NCBI RefSeq assembly: GCF_014925405.1
Contig: NZ_AQHJ01000035.1
Span: 372,001 to 436,000 of the forward strand
Length of the DNA: 64,000 nucleotides
Direction of reading: 5' to 3'
From: Pseudoalteromonas ulvae UL12
GTDB lineage: Bacteria; Pseudomonadota; Gammaproteobacteria; Enterobacterales; Alteromonadaceae
Shown: positions 35,476 to 44,504 of the stretch, one piece after another
Position numbering within the stretch: the stretch's first letter is position 1
Layout: each line of letters starts with the position of its first letter
The notes under the pieces: model-generated
What the model saw: only the letters and a program-made list of their open reading frames with translations
Told to the model about the DNA's origin: nothing
Databases searched by the model: none
Position numbers and translations under genes: made by a program

Positions 35476-36411
35476 TTAGGCGAGTTGCTCGAAAATCTCA
35501 GCACGCTCAGCAGCACCAAAATAACTCCATGCCAAGATACGGCTTACTTTTTGGCCTTGTGCCATATCGATGATTTTTGTTTCTTTGACTCCTTGTTTGT
35601 TTAACAGCTTTCTGAGTGCTTCAAGGTGTTCTTTTTTTGACACTAAACTTGTAAACCAAATAATCTGATCGGCGACGTGTTTGCTTTCTTCTATCATGGT
35701 GCTGATAAATGCAAGCTCTCCCCCTTCACACCAAAGCTCGGCATTTTGGCCGCCAAAGTTAAGCTCATTGCTAGGGGTTTTACCCAAATTTTTCCATTTT
35801 CGCTCTGTGCCTTGTTGCGCTTGCTCTAACGAGTTATGAAAAGGGGGATTGCACATTGAGAAGGTGAATAAGTCTTTGTCGCTTACGACACCATCAAAAA
35901 TATGCTGCTGATTTTTTTGAAGCTTTAATTTAATTTTTAGCTGATTAAATAGAATAAGCTGTTTAGCAACTTTGATGGATATGGGGTCGATATCTGTACC
36001 TGTGAATTGCCAGCCGTAGCAATGTTGCCCTGTCAGTGGATAAACTAAATTCGCACCAGTACCAATGTCTAAAGCGGTAATTTGTTTGCCGGTTGGAATG
36101 ATGTTGTGATTATCTTCGGCTAATAAATCGGCCAAATAATGAATGTAGTCAACGCGACCAGGGATGGGCGGGCACAGGTACCCTGCAGGAATATCCCAAA
36201 AAGTAATACCATAATGGGCGTGTAATAAAGCTCTATTTAAGGTTTTTACAGCCAGAGAGTCTGTAAAATTGATAGTTTTTTGCTGCGCTGGATTGTTGAT
36301 GACAAACGGAGTTAACTCAGGCAAGTGGCTAGTTAAAAGATCAAAATCATAGCCTAAATTGTGAGCGTTTCGTGGGTGAAGACCCTGTTTGATGCGTGCA
36401 GTGTTTGTCAT
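35476..36411 (-). CDS. rlmF: 23S rRNA (adenine-1618-N6)-methyltransferase
   Basis: 311 residues. The N-terminus GLHPRNAHNLGYDFDLL, the conserved WDIPAGYLCPPIPGR and DYIHYLADLL blocks (about 78-105), the SAM motif LDIGTGANL near 118 and the catalytic NPPFHNS near 190 all match RlmF (YbiN). It methylates A1618 of 23S rRNA. The short gap before the divergent hydrolase gene carries both promoters. Confidence 0.95.
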   Translation of the reverse strand: MTNTARIKQGLHPRNAHNLGYDFDLLTSHLPELTPFVINNPAQQKTINFTDSLAVKTLNRALLHAHYGITFWDIPAGYLCPPIPGRVDYIHYLADLLAEDNHNIIPTGKQITALDIGTGANLVYPLTGQHCYGWQFTGTDIDPISIKVAKQLILFNQLKIKLKLQKNQQHIFDGVVSDKDLFTFSMCNPPFHNSLEQAQQGTERKWKNLGKTPSNELNFGGQNAELWCEGGELAFISTMIEESKHVADQIIWFTSLVSKKEHLEALRKLLNKQGVKETKIIDMAQGQKVSRILAWSYFGAAERAEIFEQLA

Positions 36412-36558
36412 AATAAAGCCAATTAAAAAGCAAACGGCGATTATACACCGAATTGGCAGCCCCTAACACACTGTAAAAATGGCTATAAAAATGCCCTGAA
36501 CTTAGCTTGTTGATATTTACCTGTTTACTGGTACGATGTGTGTTAAAAAAGAAGATAA

Positions 36559-37473
36559 ATGCAGATGAACACAGTCTTACAAGAAAGTATTTATATCAGT
36601 CTGTCTGAAGGGCAGCAGCTTCACTTACGCCATATCTATAATCCCGATAATTTGGGCCCTGCGGTTTTTTTCCTGCATGGCGCTGTTGAAAATGGCAAAA
36701 TTTTTTACACTCACTCAAATAAAGGACTGGCTCCATTTTTAGCCGCGCAAGGTTACCAATGTTATGTTGCTGATTTACGGGGGCGCGGTGCCAGCTTACC
36801 TGCAATCAATGCCGACTCACAATATGGTCAAACAGAAAGTATTTTGGAAGATATTCCGGCTTTTATCGCCAAAATCACCGAACATAGTGGGCATTTTCCG
36901 CAATATTGGATCGCGCACTCATGGGGTGGGGTATTGATGAATAGTGCCTTTGCGCGTTTTCCACAATGGATTGAGCGCGTGAAAGCCTGTGCTTATTTTG
37001 GCACTAAGCGTTCTTTGTATAACAAGCATCCAAGTAAACTCTTTCAGGCGAATCTATTATGGTATTTTCTTGCCCCTTTAATCAGTAAGAAAAAAGGCTA
37101 TTTACCAGCAAAAAAATTAGGCTGGGGCTCGGATGATGAAAGTAAAAAGTCTCATTGGCAAAGCATGCAATGGGCAAAAATATCGCCTTGGATTGATAGT
37201 GATGATCAATTTGATTACGCGGATGTGTTACAGGCTCTATCACTTCCGCCTATTTTGCATATTGCTGGAGTGAAAGACAAAGCGCTGGCTCAGCCGATTG
37301 ATATTCAAAAATTTATTGATGAATCAGGCCGCGGAAAGCAAGTAATGAATATTTATGGCAAGCGCTTTGGTCATCGTCATGATTATAATCATATTGATAT
37401 GCTCACTCACCCTATGGCGCACCATGATCAATTTAATGACCTTGTTGCGTGGTTTAAATCTCATCAGAGCTAG
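36559..37473 (+). CDS. Alpha/beta hydrolase
   Basis: 304 residues. FFLHGAVENG near residue 38 holds the oxyanion HG, WIAHSWGGVL near 119 is the nucleophile elbow (G-x-S-x-G type, here HSWGG), an acid is likely in IAGVKDKAL near 235, and the terminal His in FGHRHDYNHIDML near 280. There is no signal peptide. The cap region is long and basic, suggesting a lipid-like or ester substrate, but the specificity is not readable. An alternative ATG lies 6 bp downstream. Convergent with the TPR-sulfotransferase gene, 4 bp apart. Confidence 0.85.
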   Translation: MQMNTVLQESIYISLSEGQQLHLRHIYNPDNLGPAVFFLHGAVENGKIFYTHSNKGLAPFLAAQGYQCYVADLRGRGASLPAINADSQYGQTESILEDIPAFIAKITEHSGHFPQYWIAHSWGGVLMNSAFARFPQWIERVKACAYFGTKRSLYNKHPSKLFQANLLWYFLAPLISKKKGYLPAKKLGWGSDDESKKSHWQSMQWAKISPWIDSDDQFDYADVLQALSLPPILHIAGVKDKALAQPIDIQKFIDESGRGKQVMNIYGKRFGHRHDYNHIDMLTHPMAHHDQFNDLVAWFKSHQS

Positions 37474-37477
37474 CGCC

Positions 37478-38908
37478 TTACTCAAATAACGATAACTCAG
37501 TGACAAATGGTCGGTATTGATCAGAGCGAGCCACGGCACTCTTGTAAATAGGTCGCCTTACTTGCAGCGAGCTGAGTGTATCAACAGCGGACGTGGATTG
37601 GTCATGATGTAAGCAGGCTGCTTCAAAATCAAGTCCACAGCGGTGAATAACAGACTGTAAAGTAGCTGCGGGATCATTGATTAAATTTTCATATTCTAGT
37701 GTGATTATATCGGGGTACAACTCAAGCCAATGATCCATTGTCTTGAGGTAATACTGATTGTAGCGCGCCATTTCTTCCAACGAGCAAAAATAAGGCTCGT
37801 TTTCTGCAAAATAGTTTTCGTAAATAGACCAAGCAACATCTGAGACTCTGCGCTTTAAATCAATCACAATGGCGTTCGGAAAAAGCGCTTTTATAACCGG
37901 AACAGACTGGAAATTAGCGGGCAGTTTATCTATCACAAAGCTTTTTCCTTTATTGAAGCGCCGCATTTCATTGAGGTAATAATGAGCGGCTTGTTCAATC
38001 ACGGATGTACTTAGTTTTGTGAGGCAATCAGGGTAGGGTAGCTGTAATTGGTGCTGAATTAATTCACAGGCGCGAGCTAAAAAAGGTTGTTCACCAGCGT
38101 TACTTATTTGACTATGGCAGTCGAGCATCTGCGCTAATAAGCTAGAGCCTGTGCGAGGAAGTCCGATAATAAAAATTGGCCTAAATGGATCGTTTGCGTC
38201 ATCTCGTTTTAGGTGATGTGGAGCATGAACACGCAACAGTGCCTGGTAAAAAGGAGCCATTTGCACAGTGCTAAACTGACAAAGTTTCAATTGTAATTGG
38301 TTTGCTTGTTTCAAAAAATCAGCAGCTTGCGCCATATTTTTTTGTTTATCGGCACAGTAACCTAAGGTGTAATTCATGACGATTTTTGCATGAATCGACA
38401 GGTTTTTATTTTGTTGAATTTGCAGGCATTGTTCGAACGCGTGGTCAATCGTGTTGGCGTCAATTTTGACTAATTCAAACCAGCAAAAAAGGTGTATTTC
38501 AGAAAAAGGGCTGGCCAATACTTGTGTGAACAGTGCAACAGCAGCGTCAGTCCGCCCTAACACCACACAATGTTTAGCTAAGCGATATTGGATTTCTGCA
38601 TGGTTGGTAAAGCGTTTATGGGCGTAATTGAGCAAGGTGGTGACATCTTGATGCGAACCAACAGCATGAAACGCATCGGCGAGCTGTAACAATGGAGACA
38701 CTTCATCGGGCAATAATTGGCATACAAGCTGAAGATGAGCAATTGCTTGATCGTAATTTAATTGTTGCATTGCAATGGTCGCCAAGCCTAAGTGGGCATA
38801 GGGATCGCGATTATTGTGTGTAAGCCTTTGTTTGTAAAGTGCAGCCGCTTTTGCAAATTGGCCTTGTTGGATTAAGTCATAAGCATGTTGAAGTTCGGTG
38901 CTGGTCAT
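37478..38908 (-). CDS. TPR-containing sulfotransferase
   Basis: 476 residues. The N-terminal half (1-215) is TPR repeats (AYDLIQQGQFAKAAALYKQ and similar, given in part). The C-terminal sulfotransferase_3-type domain has the PAPS 5'-phosphosulfate loop FIIGLPRTGSSLLAQML (core GLPRTGSS, near 240) and a 3'-phosphate region with VIDLKRRVSDVAWSIYENYF (in parts: DLKRRVSDVAWS). The gene lies just downstream of a TonB-dependent receptor gene, with a strong terminator between them. TPR-sulfotransferases often neighbour such receptors in Alteromonadales (from memory); a sulfated substrate or receptor is possible but unproven. Confidence 0.88.
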   Translation of the reverse strand: MTSTELQHAYDLIQQGQFAKAAALYKQRLTHNNRDPYAHLGLATIAMQQLNYDQAIAHLQLVCQLLPDEVSPLLQLADAFHAVGSHQDVTTLLNYAHKRFTNHAEIQYRLAKHCVVLGRTDAAVALFTQVLASPFSEIHLFCWFELVKIDANTIDHAFEQCLQIQQNKNLSIHAKIVMNYTLGYCADKQKNMAQAADFLKQANQLQLKLCQFSTVQMAPFYQALLRVHAPHHLKRDDANDPFRPIFIIGLPRTGSSLLAQMLDCHSQISNAGEQPFLARACELIQHQLQLPYPDCLTKLSTSVIEQAAHYYLNEMRRFNKGKSFVIDKLPANFQSVPVIKALFPNAIVIDLKRRVSDVAWSIYENYFAENEPYFCSLEEMARYNQYYLKTMDHWLELYPDIITLEYENLINDPAATLQSVIHRCGLDFEAACLHHDQSTSAVDTLSSLQVRRPIYKSAVARSDQYRPFVTELSLFE

Positions 38909-38945
38909 GGTTGGCTACTTTTATTTTTTCTTTTTATTATGCAAT

Positions 38946-38973
38946 AAAAAAGAGCCTCAAGAGGCTCTTTTTT
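38946..38973 (-). terminator. Strong bidirectional terminator after the TonB receptor gene
   Basis: AAAAAAGAGCCT and AGGCTCTTTTTT enclose a CAAG loop, with A and T runs on both sides. It lies 17 bp after the receptor stop. Confidence 0.93.
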
Positions 38974-38989
38974 GCGTCGAATTACACTA

Positions 38990-41641
38990 TTAGAAGTTGT
39001 AAGTCGCTTTTAGGTAGTAGAAACCACCATTGAATCCGTATGGAGACGTTTCGTAGTATTGACCACCCCAGTTGTTATTTGGGATCCCGCCTGATTGCTC
39101 AGTGAAGTTAAGTTTTTCAGCTTCTTGGTCAAAGATATTTTGCGCACCAACTGATAAGGTAATCGAATCAGTAACAAAGTAACTGACTTCTGCATCAACA
39201 GTAACTGACGCATCGGCCGTAATCGCTGTTGCATCATAATCCACGTGGACACCTTGATATTCGCCGTAGTAGTTAACACGAGTAAACATGGCAAATTTTT
39301 CCCAGTCTTGAGACCAAGTCAACGTTGCGCGGTGTTTAGGTAAATCGTTTTCTAAACGGTTAACTTTGAAATCACCTGTGATGTCTGACCATTTTGTAAC
39401 GGTTGTTTCATTCCAGTTGTATGCAAGGCTAAATGTAGAGCTACCGCCTAACAAATCATCTGTGTAGTTTGCAACAACATCAACACCTTCAGTGGTAGTA
39501 TTAAAGTCATTAGTAAAGAAACTAACTTGTGCTAAACCAGCCACATTTGGCACACCAGCGGCAATTAATGCTGCTTTATCTGCATCACTCAATTCAATTT
39601 TATCTGATTGGCTGATACGGTCATCCACTTGAATGTTGTAGTAATCAGCTGTAAAGAAGAAATTATCAAATGAGTAAACGGCACCTAATGTATAACTTTG
39701 TGACTCTTCAGGCTCCAATTCTGTACCGCCTAACTGTACTGAGATTGGATTAGTCGGTGGTAATAACGCCGAATCAACTAATACACCGCTGCTTAAGTTA
39801 GTCTGTACGTTACTTACGTTAGCTTGACCAACAGTTGGTGCACGAAAACCAGTACTGATTGAACCACGAAGTGATAAGTCTTCAGTAGCGTGATACTGAC
39901 CCATGATCTTGTAGTTGGTCGTTGAACCAAATGAATCATAGTCTTCAAAACGAAGCGCAAAGCCCATCAGGAAGTCTTCAGTAAAAGGCGCTTCAACATC
40001 AACGTAAGCGGCATAGTTACGACGAGTGTATTCGCCAGCTGCTGACGGTTGAAAACCTGGGAAACCATTTGAACCAATACCAAAACCTTGCTCTGTCAAC
40101 GGACCAGCTTTGAATGATGCTTCATCACCTGCAATAACTTCAAATGTCTCTTCGTGCCATTCAAGGCCACCAGCTACATTGATATCGTCGTATAAATCAA
40201 CATCAAAACCTTTTGATACATCAAAATTGAAGTTTTTCTCAAGTTGGATGTATTTACCTGGGCTGAAATCACGAGGAGAATCAGGACCAAGGGAAGCATT
40301 CAGAGTGTTATAGATGAAAAAACGTGATTCACTGCGACCCACATTACCACTTAAATCGTAGTACATACCTTCAAAGGTACCGTCAGTAATTTCACCTTTT
40401 GTACCAATAGTCAATGAAGTATCGGTAATGTTGCCACCGAAGTTAGGTGTGAAACCACCTGGAATAGCTTGATTAAATGCAAAGCAATTAGCAGCAGTAA
40501 GAGAGTTCAATGCACTTTGATCTGGGGTACCATTTTGTATTTCAACTAATGGACAATTTAATTGTTGATCATATCCATCTAAAGAACCAACCAAAATTGT
40601 GGGTGTTGCAGCATCCCATGCAGCTTGACCTGCAGGGTCATCATCATTAGGACGATATGTGTTAGTACCATTTACATTGCGGATATTTCCACCGTATACA
40701 CCTGGGCGTGTATTAGGATTTCGGTAATAGAATCCACCTCGTACATCACGTTCAGAATAGTTACCAAACATGTAGAATTCAGAATCTTGAGTTAAATCTA
40801 AGCCGACATTACCAAATAAGCTAATGTCATCTTTTACTTCAGGCGAGCCCCAAATTTGCGCTGGATCACCAACACCTGGGATACCTGCATCGATAAAGGC
40901 TTGTGCATCAGGGCGTTGTGTACTGCGACTGGTTGCATCCGCATTTTTATATTGGAAGCTTAAGTTAACAAAACCATCATCAGTAAAAGGCATACCAACA
41001 TTGCCTGATACTTCCGTTGTTGTGCCATCGCCTTCATAGTATTCACCATGGCGCACGACCATAGAGCCGCCTTCAGACGCATCTTTTAATACAAAGTTCA
41101 TCACACCCGCGATAGCATCAGAACCATATTGTGCTGCCGCACCATCACGCAGTACTTCGACTTGTTTTAAAGCAATGCTAGGAATAACTGAAATGTCTGG
41201 ACCTTGAGCACCATCATTGATACCACCTCCTAAAAAGGCAATAACAGATGCACGGTGGCGACGTTTACCATTTAATAAGATAAGCGTGCTATCAGATGGC
41301 AAACCGCGTAAGTTTGCTGGGCGCACTAATGAGGCCGCATCACTGATTGGATTAGTGTGAACATTTAAAGAAGGAACCGATCCTTTCAAAATTTCAAGCA
41401 TGTCAGTGTTACCTGACTTAGTTAGTTCTTCACCACCAATGATATCAATAGGTACCGGTGACTCACCGATTGAGCGAGGTGCAGAGCGAGAACCAACAAC
41501 GGCGATTTTTTCAACGTTTTTGTCAACAACCGTGGTTGATTCTTCTTCAGCGTAAACACCTTGAGAAATTAATAAACCTGCAGTAGCTGTAGAAGTAAGA
41601 GCTATTTTGATAGCTCTGTTAAGCGCATTATATTTTTTCAT
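38990..41641 (-). CDS. TonB-dependent receptor, 883 aa
   Basis: Signal peptide (1-31, ending VYA), a TonB-box-like KIAVVGSR near 45-52, then a plug domain with PVPIDIIGGEEL, LRGLPSDSTLILLNGKRRH (core LILLNGKRR) and VEVLRDGAAAQYGSDAIAGVMNFVL (core GAAAQYGSDAIAGVMN near 160). The C-terminal 22-strand barrel ends in YLKATYNF with the terminal Phe used for outer-membrane assembly. It imports an unknown ligand at the expense of the proton motive force. The closest neighbour is the TPR-sulfotransferase. Confidence 0.93.
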   Translation of the reverse strand: MKKYNALNRAIKIALTSTATAGLLISQGVYAEEESTTVVDKNVEKIAVVGSRSAPRSIGESPVPIDIIGGEELTKSGNTDMLEILKGSVPSLNVHTNPISDAASLVRPANLRGLPSDSTLILLNGKRRHRASVIAFLGGGINDGAQGPDISVIPSIALKQVEVLRDGAAAQYGSDAIAGVMNFVLKDASEGGSMVVRHGEYYEGDGTTTEVSGNVGMPFTDDGFVNLSFQYKNADATSRSTQRPDAQAFIDAGIPGVGDPAQIWGSPEVKDDISLFGNVGLDLTQDSEFYMFGNYSERDVRGGFYYRNPNTRPGVYGGNIRNVNGTNTYRPNDDDPAGQAAWDAATPTILVGSLDGYDQQLNCPLVEIQNGTPDQSALNSLTAANCFAFNQAIPGGFTPNFGGNITDTSLTIGTKGEITDGTFEGMYYDLSGNVGRSESRFFIYNTLNASLGPDSPRDFSPGKYIQLEKNFNFDVSKGFDVDLYDDINVAGGLEWHEETFEVIAGDEASFKAGPLTEQGFGIGSNGFPGFQPSAAGEYTRRNYAAYVDVEAPFTEDFLMGFALRFEDYDSFGSTTNYKIMGQYHATEDLSLRGSISTGFRAPTVGQANVSNVQTNLSSGVLVDSALLPPTNPISVQLGGTELEPEESQSYTLGAVYSFDNFFFTADYYNIQVDDRISQSDKIELSDADKAALIAAGVPNVAGLAQVSFFTNDFNTTTEGVDVVANYTDDLLGGSSTFSLAYNWNETTVTKWSDITGDFKVNRLENDLPKHRATLTWSQDWEKFAMFTRVNYYGEYQGVHVDYDATAITADASVTVDAEVSYFVTDSITLSVGAQNIFDQEAEKLNFTEQSGGIPNNNWGGQYYETSPYGFNGGFYYLKATYNF

Positions 41642-41966
41642 TCCAATCCCCAGTCAGAATTATTATAAGATTCTTTCGCTAAATAGATGTGTGAGATTTA
41701 GCAACAAAGAATTAAGCCTTAATCTTAGGCTTACTCAATTTATACATACAGTTAACAATGATTACAACTTGTAAATTAAATTAATGTAAAACTGTTATAT
41801 AAATGTTCCGAATTAGTATAGGAGATATTTTGAACTTTTTATAAAAATGCTAAGTAATTAATAATTAAATTTTTTTATCTAAATTGTGACAGGTATGAGT
41901 TTGAGCCATGTTACGAGGGAAGCGATAATCGCTTACGGCATTATTGGGCTGTGCAAAAAACAGTGG
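41642..41966. other. 325-bp gap upstream of the TonB receptor
   Basis: AT-rich leader and promoter region of the receptor gene. No clear Fur-like box, dyad or reading frame was recognised. Confidence 0.3.
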
Positions 41967-42128
41967 CTATGATTTTTGATGTGAAGAAGAGTCTTTTAAC
42001 TCTTTGATTTTCCATTCTTTAAGGGCTTGTTTATATTCATCCCAAACACACGGACAACAACTACCACCACCGCAGCAATCGCCTGGGCGTGGTTTTTGAG
42101 GGGCTGATGTGCTGGTAGCGCAAGACAT
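41967..42128 (-). CDS. Small Cys-rich oxidoreductase-like protein, 53 aa
   Basis: A 53-residue frame, ATG at 42128 and TAG at 41967-41969. It contains KPRPGDCCGGGSCCPCVWDEY (in parts: PGDCC, GGGSCCPCVWDEY), matching the oxidoreductase-like N-terminal domain (PF09791 pattern: CC..xCxxCVWDxY), followed by a charged helix LKEWKIKELKD. Such small proteins are widespread in gammaproteobacteria and may bind a metal or be redox-active. Function unknown. It was too short for a routine frame cut-off. Confidence 0.8.
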   Translation of the reverse strand: MSCATSTSAPQKPRPGDCCGGGSCCPCVWDEYKQALKEWKIKELKDSSSHQKS

Positions 42129-42274
42129 ACAGTGTCCGATTTAAAGATAAAAACTACGACCATTATCTAATAAAGAATCTTAAATTTATAGAGCGCAGAT
42201 GATTGTTGTGATTATTTACAGATTATTACGCTTTATTGATAGGGCTTTATTTAAGGGTGTGTGACAATAGTGCG

Positions 42275-42661
42275 ATGAAAATTATCTTATTGTTTCATAA
42301 GTCACCGGTTAGGGTGACAAAAATTACTTATGTTAGAAGCCGATTAAAATTGCGCCGCAGCATGCTGAAATTAAAAGCAGCGCTCGCGCAAGAAAAAGCG
42401 GAGACTAAACAAATGCTCAGCGTGTATAAAAAATATACCCGCCGTCAAGCCACGCCAGAAGAAATCAAATTTGCTAATGAGCAATTTCTCGATATTCTCA
42501 AAGGGTTAGGGCTTAGTGTGTTTGCCGTTCTTCCTTTTGCTCCAATTACTATCCCTATTTTGGTCAAAGTGGGCCGATTAGTCGGTGTCGAAGTGTTACC
42601 GAGTTCGTTTAATAAATCGTCCGCCGCACAGATTAAGTCACAGGATGGTGACAAACCTTAA
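42275..42661 (+). CDS. LETM1-like domain protein
   Basis: About 128 residues from the ATG at 42275 (an upstream TTG at 42236 is possible). The N-terminal half is basic. The C-terminal part ATPEEIKFANEQFLDILKGLGL (in parts: TPEEIKFANEQF, LDILKGLGL) followed by VLPFAPITIPILVKVGRLVGVEVLPSSF (in parts: PITIPILVK, EVLPSSF) matches the ribosome-binding segment of LETM1-family proteins, reduced to its core. Bacterial short LETM1-like proteins are uncharacterised; the mitochondrial proteins take part in ion exchange and translation. Confidence 0.7.
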   Translation: MKIILLFHKSPVRVTKITYVRSRLKLRRSMLKLKAALAQEKAETKQMLSVYKKYTRRQATPEEIKFANEQFLDILKGLGLSVFAVLPFAPITIPILVKVGRLVGVEVLPSSFNKSSAAQIKSQDGDKP

Positions 42662-42742
42662 CCACACAATTGTTTTTTACATACCGCTTAGCCAAAGTTC
42701 TTGATATGCTGCTACAAACTCCATTCGAATTTAGAGTGAACA

Positions 42743-44104
42743 ATGAAACAAGCATTAATTTTTGGCCAACATGGCACCCCTCTACATATTTTCTCTACAG
42801 AATCATTTACATCATGGTCTCAATCGCAAAGTCCTTTTATTCAAAATTGGCTTAAAGCGACTGCTTTTAAAGGCCAAGGGCTAGCATTGGTTCCCGCAAC
42901 TAGTGGCGAGCTTGAGCAAGTGGTTTATTTTGCTGATGATCTAACGTCTTATTGGCTGTGTGGTGATTTAGTTAATCAATTACCCGTCGGCACCTATCAA
43001 TTGATGAATGATGATGCGGCCCTGCGTAAACAAATTGCTTTTAGCTGGGCCCTTGGTCATTACAGTTTTGATACCTATAAGTCGCAAACAAAAGACAAGG
43101 CCCAGCTGGTCTTGAATAACCAACATGAAGTGACAGAGTTTAACCATTTGGTGAAGGGGATTGCGATTGTCCGTGATTTAGTTAACACACCTGCAGCAGA
43201 TATGATGCCACAGCATCTTGCTGAGATAATGCAAGATTTGGCCGAGCAATTTAGTGGCCAATTTAGTGAAGTGGTAGGCGATGAGTTATTAGAGCAGAAC
43301 TACCCGACCATTCATATGGTCGGTCGCGCCAGTGAAAATAAACCACGCTTATTGGAGTTAAACTGGGGTCAAACTGACGCACCTAAAGTGACGTTAGTGG
43401 GCAAAGGAGTGTGCTTTGACTCCGGTGGGTTAGATTTAAAACCTGGCGCGGGTATGCGCTATATGAAAAAAGACATGGGCGGCGCGGCGCATGTAATCGG
43501 TCTTGCGTATTTAGTGATGGCCTTTGGGTTACCCGTATCACTTCGAGTGTTGGTACCAGCCGTTGAAAATGCAGTGTCAAATAATGCATTTCGCCCAGGA
43601 GATGTGATTCAAACTCGTTCGGGGAAAACAGTTGAAATTGATAACACAGATGCAGAAGGGCGCTTAGTATTGTGTGATGCATTAACTGAAGCGCAAGCCC
43701 AAACGCCAGAAATTATCATTGACTTTGCCACTCTCACAGGGGCATGTCGTATTGCTTTAGGGACTGAGTTACCAGGCTTTTTTACCGACGATCGTGATCT
43801 TGCAGCAGGGTTACTCGCGAGTGGTTTAGAGGTTGATGATCCTGTGTGGCACATGCCGTTGCATAAACCCTACAAAGATTATTTAAAAAGTGATGTTGCT
43901 GATTTATCTAATTGCGCCCAAACTCCGTTTGGTGGTGCCATCACTGCGGCTTTGTATTTACAAGAGTTTGTCGCACCGACTACACCTTGGGTCCACTTTG
44001 ATATCATGGCATGGAATAATCGAAAATTAGCAGGTCGACCTGTTGGTGGTGAGGCGTTTGGTGTTCGTGCAGTATTTGAATATCTGTCTAAGCGTTATCA
44101 ATAA
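42743..44104 (+). CDS. Leucyl aminopeptidase family (M17) peptidase
   Basis: 453 residues. The M17 catalytic half has GKGVCFDSGGLDLKPGAGM (in parts: GVCFDSGGLDLKP near 230) with the metal-binding Asp and Lys, YMKKDMGGAAHV, and the signature NTDAEGRLVLCDAL near 315. FGGAITAALYL follows and LAGRPVGGEAFGVR ends the domain. It cleaves N-terminal residues from peptides in the cytosol using two metal ions. The divergent N-terminal domain and length place it nearer the PepB-like branch than PepA. It converges with the RHH gene; a shared hairpin lies between. Confidence 0.92.
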   Translation: MKQALIFGQHGTPLHIFSTESFTSWSQSQSPFIQNWLKATAFKGQGLALVPATSGELEQVVYFADDLTSYWLCGDLVNQLPVGTYQLMNDDAALRKQIAFSWALGHYSFDTYKSQTKDKAQLVLNNQHEVTEFNHLVKGIAIVRDLVNTPAADMMPQHLAEIMQDLAEQFSGQFSEVVGDELLEQNYPTIHMVGRASENKPRLLELNWGQTDAPKVTLVGKGVCFDSGGLDLKPGAGMRYMKKDMGGAAHVIGLAYLVMAFGLPVSLRVLVPAVENAVSNNAFRPGDVIQTRSGKTVEIDNTDAEGRLVLCDALTEAQAQTPEIIIDFATLTGACRIALGTELPGFFTDDRDLAAGLLASGLEVDDPVWHMPLHKPYKDYLKSDVADLSNCAQTPFGGAITAALYLQEFVAPTTPWVHFDIMAWNNRKLAGRPVGGEAFGVRAVFEYLSKRYQ

Positions 44105-44131
44105 GCAAATCTTTCTCGATAGCTAACAAAT

Positions 44132-44162
44132 AAACCTACTCAGGTTTCAAGTGAGTAGGTTT
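44132..44162. terminator. Bidirectional hairpin between the M17 gene and the RHH gene
   Basis: AAACCTACTCA (44132-44142) pairs perfectly with TGAGTAGGTTT (44152-44162), loop 9 nt, flanked by AT-rich runs on both sides. It overlaps the last codons of the RHH gene. Confidence 0.75.
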
Positions 44163-44504
44163 ATTTAATGACGCCAACAAGGCGTCAATATTGTCATCAT
44201 CTAAGTCGGCTATTTGCTCAATCAATAAACGTAAAATTCGCGATTTCGCAAAGCCGGTATGCTCAGCTAAATGGTTGAGCTGTTCAATATGCTCAGGGCT
44301 AAGCGTAAAAGTAGCATTTTTGAACTTTCGGGGCCGAGCGTTTTTTTTACGTTTTTGCTGACTGGGTTTGCTTTGTACTTGTTTTGTTTGACTTAAAATG
44401 GATTGACCTTGTGCGTAAGCCGTCGCATCTTCAATAAAGTCATCGACATCAATTTTCTTTCGGGTCTGTGCGGCCGCTTTTTTCTTTAGATCAGCTAAAC
44501 TCAT
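44136..44504 (-). CDS. Ribbon-helix-helix-like partner of the ParA protein
   Basis: 122 residues from the ATG at 44504, which overlaps the parA-like gene by 14 bp. The first 75 residues are basic, Lys/Gln-rich and probably disordered. The C-terminal part has ATFTLSPEHIEQLNHLAEHTGFAKSRILRLLIEQI (in parts: TFTLSPEHIEQL, SKILR-like KSRILRLLIEQI), a CopG-type ribbon-helix-helix. ParA-type ATPases often pair with a small DNA-binding or adaptor protein encoded next to them. It is the last gene of the PilZ-ParA-RHH operon. Confidence 0.7.
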   Translation of the reverse strand: MSLADLKKKAAAQTRKKIDVDDFIEDATAYAQGQSILSQTKQVQSKPSQQKRKKNARPRKFKNATFTLSPEHIEQLNHLAEHTGFAKSRILRLLIEQIADLDDDNIDALLASLNKPTHLKPE

